Shown: positions 1 to 8,156 of the stretch, piece by piece | Numbering within the stretch: position 1 is the first letter of the stretch | Layout: every line of letters starts with the position of its first letter | Source: Chthoniobacter flavus | GTDB taxonomy: Bacteria; Verrucomicrobiota; Verrucomicrobiia; Chthoniobacterales; Chthoniobacteraceae | Length of the DNA: 64,000 nt | Direction: 5' to 3' | NCBI GenBank assembly: GCA_945861435.1 | Contig: CAMAUX010000021.1 | Coordinates: 1-64,000 of the forward strand | Program-made: the position numbers and the translations under genes | The notes under the pieces: model-generated | What the model was told of the DNA's origin: nothing | Databases searched by the model: none | The model's input: the letters and a program-made list of their open reading frames with translations, nothing else

Positions 1-195
1 ACAAGCAAGGAAGCGGGACGGCTCATGGGGCGGATGCTCTTGCAAATTCGGGTGGAGCGCAACCGGGGGCAAGCCAGTCTGATTCCCTCAGCCTCCGCGG
101 CGCAAAGCCGCAGCTTCACGGGCCGGGCCACCACGGTTTGGTGCAGCCGGGGCCGGATTATTGAACAACCCGTCCTAAAGTCGCCTTCCCTCCTC

Positions 196-345
196 ATGCC
201 AGCTCCCGACCGTGTCATCCTTCCCGAGATCCTGGATTCGCTGGATCCCGCGGATCCGCGCGCGCCATCCGGAGCCGCAGGGATTTGCGCTGGATCGACC
301 TGTACTTGGGCAACTCGCGCTGAATTGTCAGCCGGCTCAGAAACC
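196..345 (+). pseudogene. Decayed 5' end of a methyltransferase-like gene
   Basis: An ATG at 196 opens a peptide containing 'ILPEILDSLDPADPRA'. About 20 codons in, the frame must shift at the GC-repeat near 258-265 to continue as 'RAIRSRRDLRWIDLYLGNSR'. The next codon is TGA where Trp (TGG) would be expected, followed by 'IVSRL'. From memory, this 'DSL-P-DP-A-RSRRDLR-IN--MGN-RW' layout opens a family of verrucomicrobial class I SAM methyltransferases; that identity is inference. The rest of the gene is absent: nothing recognisable follows up to 586, nor lies in 1-195. With a frameshift and a nonsense codon it cannot be functional. Confidence 0.3.
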
Positions 346-586
346 AGACGCCTGCCCCGGGCCAGCCCCCCTCTCTCCCCCGGCCCCTTTCCTCTCTCCT
401 ACGGTTCCCGATGCATCGGCCAAAAAGCAATTTCCGAGCAGAAACGTCCTGCTCCCACGGGCGTCGACTGCACCTCTGCTTTACTCCAGCGCAGCGTGAT
501 TCCCGCGCGACCAATCAAGAGGCGGAACAGATTGCCGCTCCGTCTCCAACGCGTCTTCCTCAAATCCGTCCCGCGCCCCGGAGAGC

Positions 587-1438
587 CTAGGCTTTGGGCG
601 GATCGAACTCCGTGGGCTGGCCCACCGACTGCCATGCCGCAATCTCTGCCTCGGTTGCGGCGAGTTTCTTGCGCCACTTGTCGTGCGCGTACCGACCCAG
701 AACCAAACGCAGTGGTGGCTGGGGCGCGGCAACTGCCGCAAGAATGGCCTGCGCAGCCTTTGCGGGATCCCCGGTCTGCCTTCCGCGCATGCCCTCCAGA
801 AGCCGCACAAACTTCCCGCTCGTTCGCTCGTACGGCTCAAGCACCTTACCAGCGCGGCGAAACGATTTCCCAAGAAACTCGGTCCGGAAAGGGCCGGGCT
901 CGACCAGCGTGACACGGATCCCCAAGGGCGCGACCTCCGCCGCGAGCGCCTCGGAAGCCCCCTCCAGAGCCCACTTGCTCGCTCCATAAGCGCCAAAGCC
1001 CGGGTAATTCGCGATGGCCGCGGCCGCGGAGATATTCACCACATGACCCGACTGCTGCGCGCGCATCCCTGGCAGAACCGCCCTGATCATGGCGAGCGCC
1101 CCGAAGAAGTTCGTCTGGAAATTAGCCGCCACCTCTTCCTCGGAGAGTTCCTCCAACGCTCCAGCCACCGCATAGCCCGCGTTGTTCACGAGCACGTCGA
1201 TGCGTCCAAAGGCATCCATCGCGCCCTGTACCGCGGCACGCACCTGCGCCGGATCGGTCACATCCAGAGCGGCCGTGCGGCACCGGTCCGGGAACTGTCC
1301 GGCGAGGTCCGCGAGGACCGCGGGGGTGCGGGCGGTGGCCATCACGCAGTCGCCGGCGTTGAGGATCGCTTCGGCAAGCGCGCGCCCGAATCCGCTTGAA
1401 CATCCGGTGACCAGCCATGTGCGTGTGGAGTTGCTCAT
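587..1438 (-). CDS. SDR family NAD(P)-dependent oxidoreductase
   Basis: This is a classical short-chain dehydrogenase/reductase of 283 residues. The Rossmann glycine motif TGCSSGFG lies at residues 11-18, NNAG at 85-88, the catalytic Ser near 138 and the YGASK active site at 151-155 (Tyr151, Lys155). Such enzymes reduce or oxidise carbonyl/alcohol groups with NAD(P)H in the cytoplasm; the substrate cannot be told. I chose the ATG at 1438 ('MSNSTRTW') because the Rossmann fold begins at once; an in-frame start eight codons upstream would add an unlikely basic leader. The gene is transcribed away from the nucleotidyltransferase-like gene and is probably monocistronic. Confidence 0.9.
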   Translation of the reverse strand: MSNSTRTWLVTGCSSGFGRALAEAILNAGDCVMATARTPAVLADLAGQFPDRCRTAALDVTDPAQVRAAVQGAMDAFGRIDVLVNNAGYAVAGALEELSEEEVAANFQTNFFGALAMIRAVLPGMRAQQSGHVVNISAAAAIANYPGFGAYGASKWALEGASEALAAEVAPLGIRVTLVEPGPFRTEFLGKSFRRAGKVLEPYERTSGKFVRLLEGMRGRQTGDPAKAAQAILAAVAAPQPPLRLVLGRYAHDKWRKKLAATEAEIAAWQSVGQPTEFDPPKA

Positions 1439-1504
1439 TGCCCCGGTATGCCGGCTTCGCACTCCGGGAGCAAGCAGTGCGGACTCAAGAGGAAGAGATG
1501 ATGT

Positions 1505-2494
1505 TCACTGATCGGGTCGGCCAATCGCCTCGGTCCAGTGACGAATCTGCGCCTCATCGATGCAGCATCGGCCATCGAGCCGCGCATCCGCATAGCCCCA
1601 GCGATCCACGTCGGGCAGAAACTGCTCCCGGCTGATGAGCGTTCCACGGCAGATACGCTCCCGGGACGGCTCCGAATCGATCTCGACGCGCAGACGCTCC
1701 AGAAGTTCCCGCATCACCGCAGCCGGCACGAGGTCCCGTTCACCGGGATAGATGAAACCGAAGAGGATGAGTTGGTTGAAAAGCACGCGCCAGTCCGGGC
1801 CGAAGAGCTCCACCAGAAGCGCCCAATCCATCCGGCCCGCACAGCTGCGGAGGATGTGCGCGACGTCGGCCCCGTCATAACGCTCGCGCTCCATAACGTA
1901 AGCCTTCTGCCAGATGATGAATTCCGGCGGAACGAGACGCACTTCAACCCCCAGCAACTCCGCCACAGGGGCCGATGCAAACCAGCGTTCATCCACGGCG
2001 CACAGGCCGTTGCCCGCGCGGAACACGAGGTCGATGAAGTTCTCGCCGAGATGAATTTTCCCGAGCCAGTGGGGAAAGGGCAGCCCGGAGCGGTAGCCCG
2101 CGCCACGAAACAGGTCCACGATCCCGGCCACGTCGGCCTCGCGCACAAAGATGTCGAAATCCTTTGTGTCGCGCGTGATGTCGCTGTAGGCGCGCAAAGC
2201 ATAGGCGCCGCCGACAAGGAACTCCACGCCCGCCTCCCGCAAAAGGTGCATCGCGGTGCGGTAAAACTCGTCTCCGCAACTCCTCACCTGCCGCCCACGG
2301 ACCGGTTCAGCGGGCGGAACAGGCCCGGCAACAGCGGCGACGGAAGAAGCTCCCTGCGCCGCCCGCTCCTGCGTCCCGGAGTCTTCGCCACTGCCCACCT
2401 GCTGCCCCTGCTGCCCCTGCGGTCTATTCGTGCCAACGATCTGGAGACCACCGCCCCCCCCGGGTTTCGATTGTTTTTGAGAAGAGAATGACAT
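1505..2494 (-). CDS. Nucleotidyltransferase-fold protein (MNT/AbiEii-like)
   Basis: This 329-residue protein has a low-complexity Gly/Gln-rich first 70 residues, then a nucleotidyltransferase-like core. The core shows 'FLVGGAYALRAY' (GG at 95-96) followed by 'RDTKDFDIFV' (DFD at 112-114), the arrangement of the metal-binding acids in MNT-fold enzymes. 'WLGKIHLGENFIDLVF' supplies a later acidic strand. Families of this type include antitoxin/toxin nucleotidyltransferases and orphan enzymes; no partner toxin is adjacent, so the substrate is unknown. The ATG at 2494 is preceded by a GAGGG-like ribosome binding site. The region upstream (2495-2757) holds no other gene and separates it from the divergent metallophosphoesterase. 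Confidence 0.7.
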   Translation of the reverse strand: MSFSSQKQSKPGGGGGLQIVGTNRPQGQQGQQVGSGEDSGTQERAAQGASSVAAVAGPVPPAEPVRGRQVRSCGDEFYRTAMHLLREAGVEFLVGGAYALRAYSDITRDTKDFDIFVREADVAGIVDLFRGAGYRSGLPFPHWLGKIHLGENFIDLVFRAGNGLCAVDERWFASAPVAELLGVEVRLVPPEFIIWQKAYVMERERYDGADVAHILRSCAGRMDWALLVELFGPDWRVLFNQLILFGFIYPGERDLVPAAVMRELLERLRVEIDSEPSRERICRGTLISREQFLPDVDRWGYADARLDGRCCIDEAQIRHWTEAIGRPDQ

Positions 2495-2757
2495 CCCGCC
2501 CTCACATCGCATGTCGCCCGCATTTTGGTGGTGGGCTGTTTGACAGAGCGCCGCTTTGGACCGCAGCACGCGGGTTTTGGGACTCGCAACCCACCGCTCA
2601 TCAGCTTTTCAGCCCTTCTTCGGTACAGGCCCGGCGACCTCTGCACAGAGCCACGATTGCAGGCTGGCCGCATCGTTCGCGCTGCAAATCCAGTGTGGTG
2701 GCTGCGATCAGCACAGGCCCCGTTTTGACGAACGGTTTCGGTGATTCCCCGTGATCC

Positions 2758-3534
2758 ATGAGACGCCCCGAAGATCCCCTGCGCATCGCCGCCGTTGGCG
2801 ATCTGCATTACGACAAGCACTCGCGCGGCCGCCATCAGCAGCTCTTCACCGAGGCCTCGCTGAAGGCGGATGTGCTCGTGCTTTGCGGCGACCTCACCGA
2901 GTACGGCCTGCCACAGGAAGCGGAACTCCTGGCAGAGGACCTCCGCACCTGCGCGCGCATCCCCGTGGCCGCCGTGCTCGGCAATCACGACTTCGAGTCG
3001 GGCCATCCCGACCAGATCCGGTCGGTGCTGGAGGGAGTCGGAGTAGCCACCCTCGACGGGGAGTGCATTGTTCTAGGGGGGGTCGGTTTCGCCGGGGTGC
3101 CGGGGTTTGGCGGCGGGTTTGGCGCGCGCATGCTGAATGCGTGGGGTGAGCCTCTGATGAAGTCTTTTGTGCAGGAGGCGGTGGATCATGCGCTCCGGCT
3201 GGAACAGGCCCTAGCGCGCTTGCACACCCCGCACCGTATCGCCCTGCTGCACTACGCGCCCATCCGCGCCACAGTGGAGGGCGAGAACCCCGAGATCCTT
3301 CCGTTCCTCGGTTCCAGCAGGCTGGAAGGGCCGATCAACCGGCTCGGAGCCACCGCAGTCTTCCATGGCCATGCCCACAACGGAAAACCAGAGGGACGCA
3401 CGAGCGCCGGTGTGCCGGTATTCAACGTTTCCATCCCCGTGCTGGAGCGCACCCAGCCCGGCGGCCCCGCTTTCTTCCTCTACGAACTGCCGCCGTCCCA
3501 GCCATCCACCGCGGAGCCCCATCGTTCAGGATGA
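2758..3534 (+). CDS. Metallophosphoesterase (calcineurin-like)
   Basis: This 258-residue protein has the full calcineurin-type metallophosphoesterase motif series: D-x-H (Asp15, His17), GDLT at 44-47, GNHD at 75-78, a His in 'LLHYAP', and the closing 'GHAHNG'. It should be a cytoplasmic dinuclear-metal phosphodiesterase or phosphatase, since no signal peptide is seen. The start at 2758 is just upstream of the first beta strand 'LRIAAVGDLHYD'. Its last 55 bases overlap the 3' end of the convergent phosphoribosyltransferase gene, so both stop codons lie inside the partner's reading frame. The substrate is not predictable. Confidence 0.88.
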   Translation: MRRPEDPLRIAAVGDLHYDKHSRGRHQQLFTEASLKADVLVLCGDLTEYGLPQEAELLAEDLRTCARIPVAAVLGNHDFESGHPDQIRSVLEGVGVATLDGECIVLGGVGFAGVPGFGGGFGARMLNAWGEPLMKSFVQEAVDHALRLEQALARLHTPHRIALLHYAPIRATVEGENPEILPFLGSSRLEGPINRLGATAVFHGHAHNGKPEGRTSAGVPVFNVSIPVLERTQPGGPAFFLYELPPSQPSTAEPHRSG

Positions 3535-4184
3535 CGCAGGGCCGGTCCGCACCGAGCGGCAACGGCGGATCTCAGGCACGATTCCACCGCCTCGTCTGTG
3601 ACCTGCTCGAAGTCCTCGTAAAACTGACCCACCGCCACAAAATCCGAAGGCTGCAGCAGGACCACGAATTCATCAGCCTCCCGGGCGACCTCCTCGCAGG
3701 TGGATGCAGGCGCCACGGGAACCGCCACCACCACCTCCTTCGCACCCTGCTTTCGAGCCCATGCGATGGCCGCGAGCATGCTCGCGCCGGTGGCCAGTCC
3801 ATCATCCACCAGCAGGACGCGAAGTCCGCGCACCTCCGGGGGCGGAGCAAACGCGCGGTAACGCTCCTCCCGCCGCGCCAGAGTCTGGCCCTCACGGAAC
3901 GCGGCCTCCTGCAGTACTGCGTCTGGAACACTCCCAGGCTTCAGCAATCGCATGCCCGCGCTGGTCATCGCGCCCATAGCCAGCTCCTGCTGACTGGGCC
4001 AACCGAGCTTGCGTACGACCAGCACCCCGATCGGGAGTTGCAAGGCGTCGGCAACTTCTGCGGCCACGGGAACTCCGCCCCGCGCAAGACCCACGACCAT
4101 GGTCTTTTCATGGCCATGATATTTCCGGAGATCCGCGGCGGCTCCGAGCCGGCGGCCTGCATCCCTGCGGTCAATGAATCTCAT
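3480..4184 (-). CDS. Phosphoribosyltransferase family protein
   Basis: This 234-residue type I phosphoribosyltransferase-like protein has the PRPP-binding signature VDDGLATGAS at 126-135 and an upstream 'GLARGGVPVA' loop. The family includes proteins annotated as 'phosphoribosyltransferase' with an extended hood, often near stress or phosphatase genes; the acceptor base is unknown. The ATG at 4184 is well supported by a near-perfect AAGGAGG ribosome binding site 6 bases upstream. The 3' end overlaps the convergent metallophosphoesterase gene by 55 bases. The C-terminal tail after about residue 215 is encoded in this overlap and looks unconserved. Confidence 0.88.
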   Translation of the reverse strand: MRFIDRRDAGRRLGAAADLRKYHGHEKTMVVGLARGGVPVAAEVADALQLPIGVLVVRKLGWPSQQELAMGAMTSAGMRLLKPGSVPDAVLQEAAFREGQTLARREERYRAFAPPPEVRGLRVLLVDDGLATGASMLAAIAWARKQGAKEVVVAVPVAPASTCEEVAREADEFVVLLQPSDFVAVGQFYEDFEQVTDEAVESCLRSAVAARCGPALRHPERWGSAVDGWDGGSS

Positions 4185-4346
4185 CGCATCCTCCTTCTTG
4201 TCACCCCAATGCCCACGGTGGGAGGGCGCGCCACGCGTACTGAATCCGACGCGAAGGCGTGTGCGTTCGTCGACTCAGCGCATGCGAATGGCGCGCGCGC
4301 AGCATGTTTTCAGGCATCCCCGATCATGGCTGCGCAGCCCGCCCTT

Positions 4347-4465
4347 CACCTGCCACCTGCCACCTGCCACCTGCCACCTGCCACCAGACACCCGCCACGC
4401 CCCCACCACGTCCACCACGTCCACCACGTCCACCACGTCCACCACGTCCACCACGTCCATCACGT
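4347..4465. repeat. Intergenic minisatellite, 7-bp then 9-bp units
   Basis: Two adjacent arrays occupy the spacer between the phosphoribosyltransferase and the PP2C-like gene. About five copies of CACCTGC run from 4347 to about 4381. After a short degenerate joint, seven copies of the 9-mer CCACCACGT run from 4403 to 4465, the last with one change (CCATCACGT). The remainder of 4185-4550 shows no gene. Both units are GC-rich and strand-asymmetric (pyrimidine-rich on the plus strand). The array probably varies in length by slippage. Confidence 0.9.
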
Positions 4466-4550
4466 CTATTTGGATTCACCACGTCCACGCGGCGCCACTC
4501 ACCACCTGTATCGGAGGCAGAAGACCTTCCGGACGCCGAACGGCAGACCG

Positions 4551-5357
4551 TCAGGCCACCCGCCGGATCATCACCAGCGAGGCGTCATCGTAGAACTCCT
4601 GTCCGCGAATTTCCTCTTCCATCGCGTCGATCATCCGCTGGGTGGGACCGAAGTGGTCGATCCAGTACGCGAATTCTTCCACAGAGTTGGCCACGCCATC
4701 GGTGGCGAGCACCAGCACATCGCCCACCGCGAAGTCCACACGCACCCGCTTCAACTCGAAAGGGGCATGTGCACCGAAGCCATCGACGAGGAGGCGTCCG
4801 TAAAGGTCCGGCTTGGAAAGTTGCTGGCAACGGAAGGCGTCTCCTGCGCGTTCAGCGAAGAAGATCGGCGAATCGCCCACCCAGAAGCAGTGCGCGGTGG
4901 CCTGCTCGATCACCCCCACGCTCAATGTGCAGGCGCTCTCGAGCATCTCCGGCTCCGCCGCACACTCCTCGTAAAAGAGCGTGTTCACCGAGCGCAGATA
5001 ACGCTCCAAAGCAGGAGCGGCCTCCTCGCCGTCACCGAAAACCGGATCGGAGGCCAGATGCCGTTCCACAAGGTAACGCGCCACGCCACCGCCATCCGGG
5101 CAGCGGGTCACACCATCGGCCACGGCGCAGAGGAGAGCCTCCCGGCCGTCATGCATCATCCGCCGCGAGAGCAGCGCATCCTGATTCTCCTCCCTGCACC
5201 CCCCGCCCTTGCGTCCCATCATCGTCATCTCAAGGATTTCGTAGCGGACGGGCTGTGAACGTCCGGAAGGCACCGGCGGTGGTCCATCGGAAGAAGAGCC
5301 TTGAACGCGGATCCGGAGCGGGGCCGGAGGGGTGGGTGGCGTACCGGCAATGCGCAT
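4551..5357 (-). CDS. PP2C-type serine/threonine protein phosphatase
   Basis: This is a PP2C/SpoIIE-like phosphatase of about 268 residues. Visible metal-binding motifs are 'EENQDALL' (Asp after a Glu-Asn-Gln), 'AVADGV', 'WVGDSPIFF', 'LATDGVANSV' and the terminal 'DDASLVMI'. These match the conserved Asp positions of the fold. It should dephosphorylate phospho-Ser/Thr proteins in the cytoplasm. The ATG at 5357 is chosen; a GTG at 5417 would add a further 20 residues, and in both cases a Pro-rich leader precedes the domain. It is co-directional with the ABC-F gene upstream (gap 137 bases) but no kinase is adjacent. Confidence 0.82.
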   Translation of the reverse strand: MRIAGTPPTPPAPLRIRVQGSSSDGPPPVPSGRSQPVRYEILEMTMMGRKGGGCREENQDALLSRRMMHDGREALLCAVADGVTRCPDGGGVARYLVERHLASDPVFGDGEEAAPALERYLRSVNTLFYEECAAEPEMLESACTLSVGVIEQATAHCFWVGDSPIFFAERAGDAFRCQQLSKPDLYGRLLVDGFGAHAPFELKRVRVDFAVGDVLVLATDGVANSVEEFAYWIDHFGPTQRMIDAMEEEIRGQEFYDDASLVMIRRVA

Positions 5358-5494
5358 CTCGGGCTGCGGATAAACCGAGCCGGTGTGAGCGCTGGGATCT
5401 GAGATGCCGATACGCACTGGGGGGAGGGAGCGTGGGCTTGAGGTCGCGTGGACCCCTCTTTCTTAGCACATATTTCACCGATGTGCAGAAAAAT

Positions 5495-7435
5495 TCAACC
5501 CAGCCGGATCTTCTCCAACTCCTCCCATCGCCGGTAAAGCACACTCACCCGCTCCCGGGCCTGACGAAGCTCCTCCTCAAACTCCGCCCACCGCTGGCCG
5601 TGCTGAGCGTAAAAGCCCGGCTCTGCGAACAGCGCCTCGAGCCTCGCCACCTCTGCCTCCTCTGTGGTGATCCGCTCCTCCATGCCCTCCAATTCCCGTT
5701 CCTCCTTCCACTTGAGCTTGCGGGGTTTCGCCGCATCGCCTGCAGCGTCGCCTGCCGCATCCTTCGCGGGCTTGGCGGAGGCATCCTCCCAACGCTGGGC
5801 CCGGGCGACAGCTTCGGCACGTTTCTCCAGATATCGGTCGTAGTTGCCTACATGGAAATCGACACCCCCGCCCTCCTCGAAAGCCAGCACCGCAGTGCAG
5901 ACGCGGTTGAGGAAGTAGCGGTCGTGACTGACCACCACCACGCTGCCCTCGAAGGCGCAGAGCGCCTCCTCCAACAACCGCAGCGTGCCGAGGTCGAGGT
6001 CGTTGGTGGGTTCGTCCAGAATGAGCAGGTTGCCCCCCCGCTTCAGAATCTTCGCCAGCAGCACCCGGCTGCGCTCGCCCCCGCTGAGCAGCCCCACCCG
6101 CGTGTTGATACGATCTTCGTTGAAAAGAAAACGCCGCAGATAGCCGCGCACCGTGATCGACTCCCCTCCCAGACGCACGTAATCGAGCCCCTCGCCCACC
6201 TCCTCGTACAGGGTCTTCTCGTCATCGAGCCGGACGCGGTTCTGGTCGACGTAGTTGATCTCCGTGCGCGCACCCACGAGCACCTCGCCTCCGGCAGGCA
6301 ATTGCTCGCCGATCATCAGGCGCAGGAGTGTGGACTTGCCCATCCCATTGCGGCCCACCACGCCGAGTCGCTCACCGGCCGCGAGGTTGAGGTTCAGCCC
6401 GGAGAAAAGAAGGCGCCCACCGATCTCAGCCGCCAGATCCCGGAGCTCGAGCACACGGTTGGCGAGCTTGGGGGCGGGAGGGATGACCATTTCCACGTCC
6501 AACTCCGGCTCCGGCCCCTGTTCGGAAGCCATCTCGAAATAACGTTCCACTCGGTCCACCGACTTGGTCCTGCGGGCGCGGGGCTGTCGACGCACCCAGT
6601 CCAGCTCCCGCTTGAGAAAGCGCTCGCGTTTGTGCGCCCGCAGCTCGTCGGCCGCCGCGCGCTCGGCCACGGCCACCAAGAAATCGCTGTAATTGCCCTC
6701 GTAACTCCGGAACCCCCCATCCGTCAGCTCCACGATGCGCGTGGCGATCCGGTCTAGGAAATAGCGGTCGTGCGTCACGAACAGGCAGGTGCCTTGGTAA
6801 CGCGACAGAAAATCCTCCAGCCACTCGATCGATCCGGTGTCGAGATGGTTCGTGGGTTCGTCCAAAATCAGCAGATCCGGTCGCCCCAACAGTGCCCGGC
6901 AAAGTGCCACCCGGCGCTTCTCCCCGCCGGAAAGCGTGCCCACCACACGAGCAGCGTCGGGCGCATGCAGGTTTCCAATGAGACTGCGGACGCGCTGATC
7001 GAGCTGCCACCCGTCCAGCCGCCCAATGCGATCGAGAAGCTCCGAAGCGAGCGGACTATCGGCGGGCAGCGCCTCGTAACGCGCCACAATGTCCAAAATC
7101 CACCGGGCCCCCTCGAGGATGTTGTCGTAAACCGTCCCTTCCTCTGAGAGCTCGAAGTTCTGCGGCAGATAACCCGTCACCAATTCGCGGCGCCGGGTGA
7201 AGAGGCCGGAATCGGGATCCGCCACTCCGGCGGCGATGCGCAGGAAGGTGGATTTGCCGCAGCCGTTGCGTCCGACCAAGCCGATGCGCTCGCCCTCGTG
7301 GAGGGAGAGCGTGGCGGCGTCCAGCACGGTCTGCGCGCCGTAACTCACCACCAGTTCGCTGGCGCTCGCCACGGCGGGCCCGAACTGTTCACGCCGCGCA
7401 TCCGCCTTATCGGCCCTGTCCGCTGAATCTGTCAT
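5495..7435 (-). CDS. ABC-F family ATPase, Uup-like
   Basis: This 646-residue soluble protein contains two ABC ATPase domains and no membrane segments, the hallmark of ABC-F translation factors. Walker A is GRNGCGKS at 55-62 and GRNGMGKS near 360. Signatures are LSGGEKRR and LSGGERSR, and Walker B 'LLILDEPTN' occurs twice. The C-terminal 100 residues are charged and predicted coiled-coil ('ELEGMEERITTEEAEVARLE'), as in Uup, which acts on ribosomes or branched DNA. The ATG at 7435 follows the HPF gene by 74 bases on the same strand, so co-transcription is likely. The subfamily (Uup versus EttA/YheS) is inferred from the C-terminal domain. Confidence 0.92.
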   Translation of the reverse strand: MTDSADRADKADARREQFGPAVASASELVVSYGAQTVLDAATLSLHEGERIGLVGRNGCGKSTFLRIAAGVADPDSGLFTRRRELVTGYLPQNFELSEEGTVYDNILEGARWILDIVARYEALPADSPLASELLDRIGRLDGWQLDQRVRSLIGNLHAPDAARVVGTLSGGEKRRVALCRALLGRPDLLILDEPTNHLDTGSIEWLEDFLSRYQGTCLFVTHDRYFLDRIATRIVELTDGGFRSYEGNYSDFLVAVAERAAADELRAHKRERFLKRELDWVRRQPRARRTKSVDRVERYFEMASEQGPEPELDVEMVIPPAPKLANRVLELRDLAAEIGGRLLFSGLNLNLAAGERLGVVGRNGMGKSTLLRLMIGEQLPAGGEVLVGARTEINYVDQNRVRLDDEKTLYEEVGEGLDYVRLGGESITVRGYLRRFLFNEDRINTRVGLLSGGERSRVLLAKILKRGGNLLILDEPTNDLDLGTLRLLEEALCAFEGSVVVVSHDRYFLNRVCTAVLAFEEGGGVDFHVGNYDRYLEKRAEAVARAQRWEDASAKPAKDAAGDAAGDAAKPRKLKWKEERELEGMEERITTEEAEVARLEALFAEPGFYAQHGQRWAEFEEELRQARERVSVLYRRWEELEKIRLG

Positions 7436-7509
7436 GGGGCTTCCTGCTTACGCCCGACTCCGGACGCATGCCGGACCCCACATGTCGGGAGGCCCGTTGC
7501 CGCGATACC

Positions 7510-7854
7510 TCAGCCCTGACGCTTGCGCTGGACAGCGCGCTGGGCGCGGCTGCGCGTCTTGTCGATGACGTTCGTCTTCCGCTTGCGCAGCTGCTGGGCA
7601 ACCTTGGCCGTCACAAGATCAATCGCAGCGTGCAGCGTCTCCGCGCGGCACTCCGCCACCGCATCCGCGCCCACCAGCGCCAGATGCACCTTCGCCGCAA
7701 ACCGATCCTGCGGCTTCGAGGCGTCGTCATGAACGAGCACCACATGCGCCGCAATGATTTCGGAAAGGTCCTCCAACTGGGCCACCATGTTGGCCACGTG
7801 CTGGTGAATCGGAGCGGTCAGACGCAGATGCCGAGGACTAAGGTGAATTTGCAT
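7510..7854 (-). CDS. hpf: Ribosome hibernation promoting factor, short form (HPF/RaiA family)
   Basis: This 114-residue protein matches the N-terminal S30AE domain: 'MQIHLSPRHLRL' start, a long helix with 'HVANMVAQLEDL', a 'VVLVHDD' strand and a second helix ending in a Lys/Arg-rich tail. Short HPF binds the decoding centre of the 30S subunit and inactivates ribosomes in stationary phase. The second-domain extension of long HPF is absent. The ATG at 7854 is preceded by an AAGGGCAG-like ribosome site; an upstream in-frame ATG (7872) would only add six residues. It lies upstream of the ABC-F gene, making a ribosome-directed pair. Confidence 0.8.
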   Translation of the reverse strand: MQIHLSPRHLRLTAPIHQHVANMVAQLEDLSEIIAAHVVLVHDDASKPQDRFAAKVHLALVGADAVAECRAETLHAAIDLVTAKVAQQLRKRKTNVIDKTRSRAQRAVQRKRQG

Positions 7855-8156
7855 ACTGCCCTTATGCCCCAACCGTGGCCGATATCAACTCCCGGCCCAC
7901 CCTCGCACCGCGTCGGAGCCCCGTTTTTCTCTTGAGAAGAAAACGCACAACCCGCGAGCCGCATCCCTCGGGATAGCCACGACAGGCCGGCTGCAGGACA
8001 GAGGCAGGACAGCGATAGAGCGGGAAGTGCCGACGGGCAAGTGGAGTGAAGGGGCAGGCAACGCGATGCGGGCGCGGGGCCATGCGATGCGACCGGAAGG
8101 GCGTGCGCAAAAGGCGCGCCGGCTGCGGACCGCGAAACAATCCATCAAAAACACAC
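7855..8156. other. Divergent intergenic region, no gene seen
   Basis: About 300 bases lie between the start of the HPF gene (minus strand) and the M50 protease gene (plus strand). No coding sequence with family support is visible in any frame. A short inverted repeat (TTCTC-TT-GAGAA) occurs near 7930. Promoters for both divergent genes should lie here, but no clear -35/-10 pair stands out. Confidence 0.5.

Noticed and set aside
25-912. A 295-residue plus-strand frame at the left end
   Set aside because: It overlaps the well-supported SDR gene in antisense and has no conserved features apart from the short methyltransferase-like piece, which itself needs a frameshift.
4403-4465. CRISPR-like array
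   Set aside because: Units are 9 bp, head to tail without spacers, and no cas genes are near; it is a minisatellite.
4259-6757. An 832-residue plus-strand frame through the minisatellite, PP2C and ABC-F region
   Set aside because: The genes on the minus strand carry complete catalytic motifs; this frame is rich in Pro/Arg/His and is a shadow of GC-rich coding.
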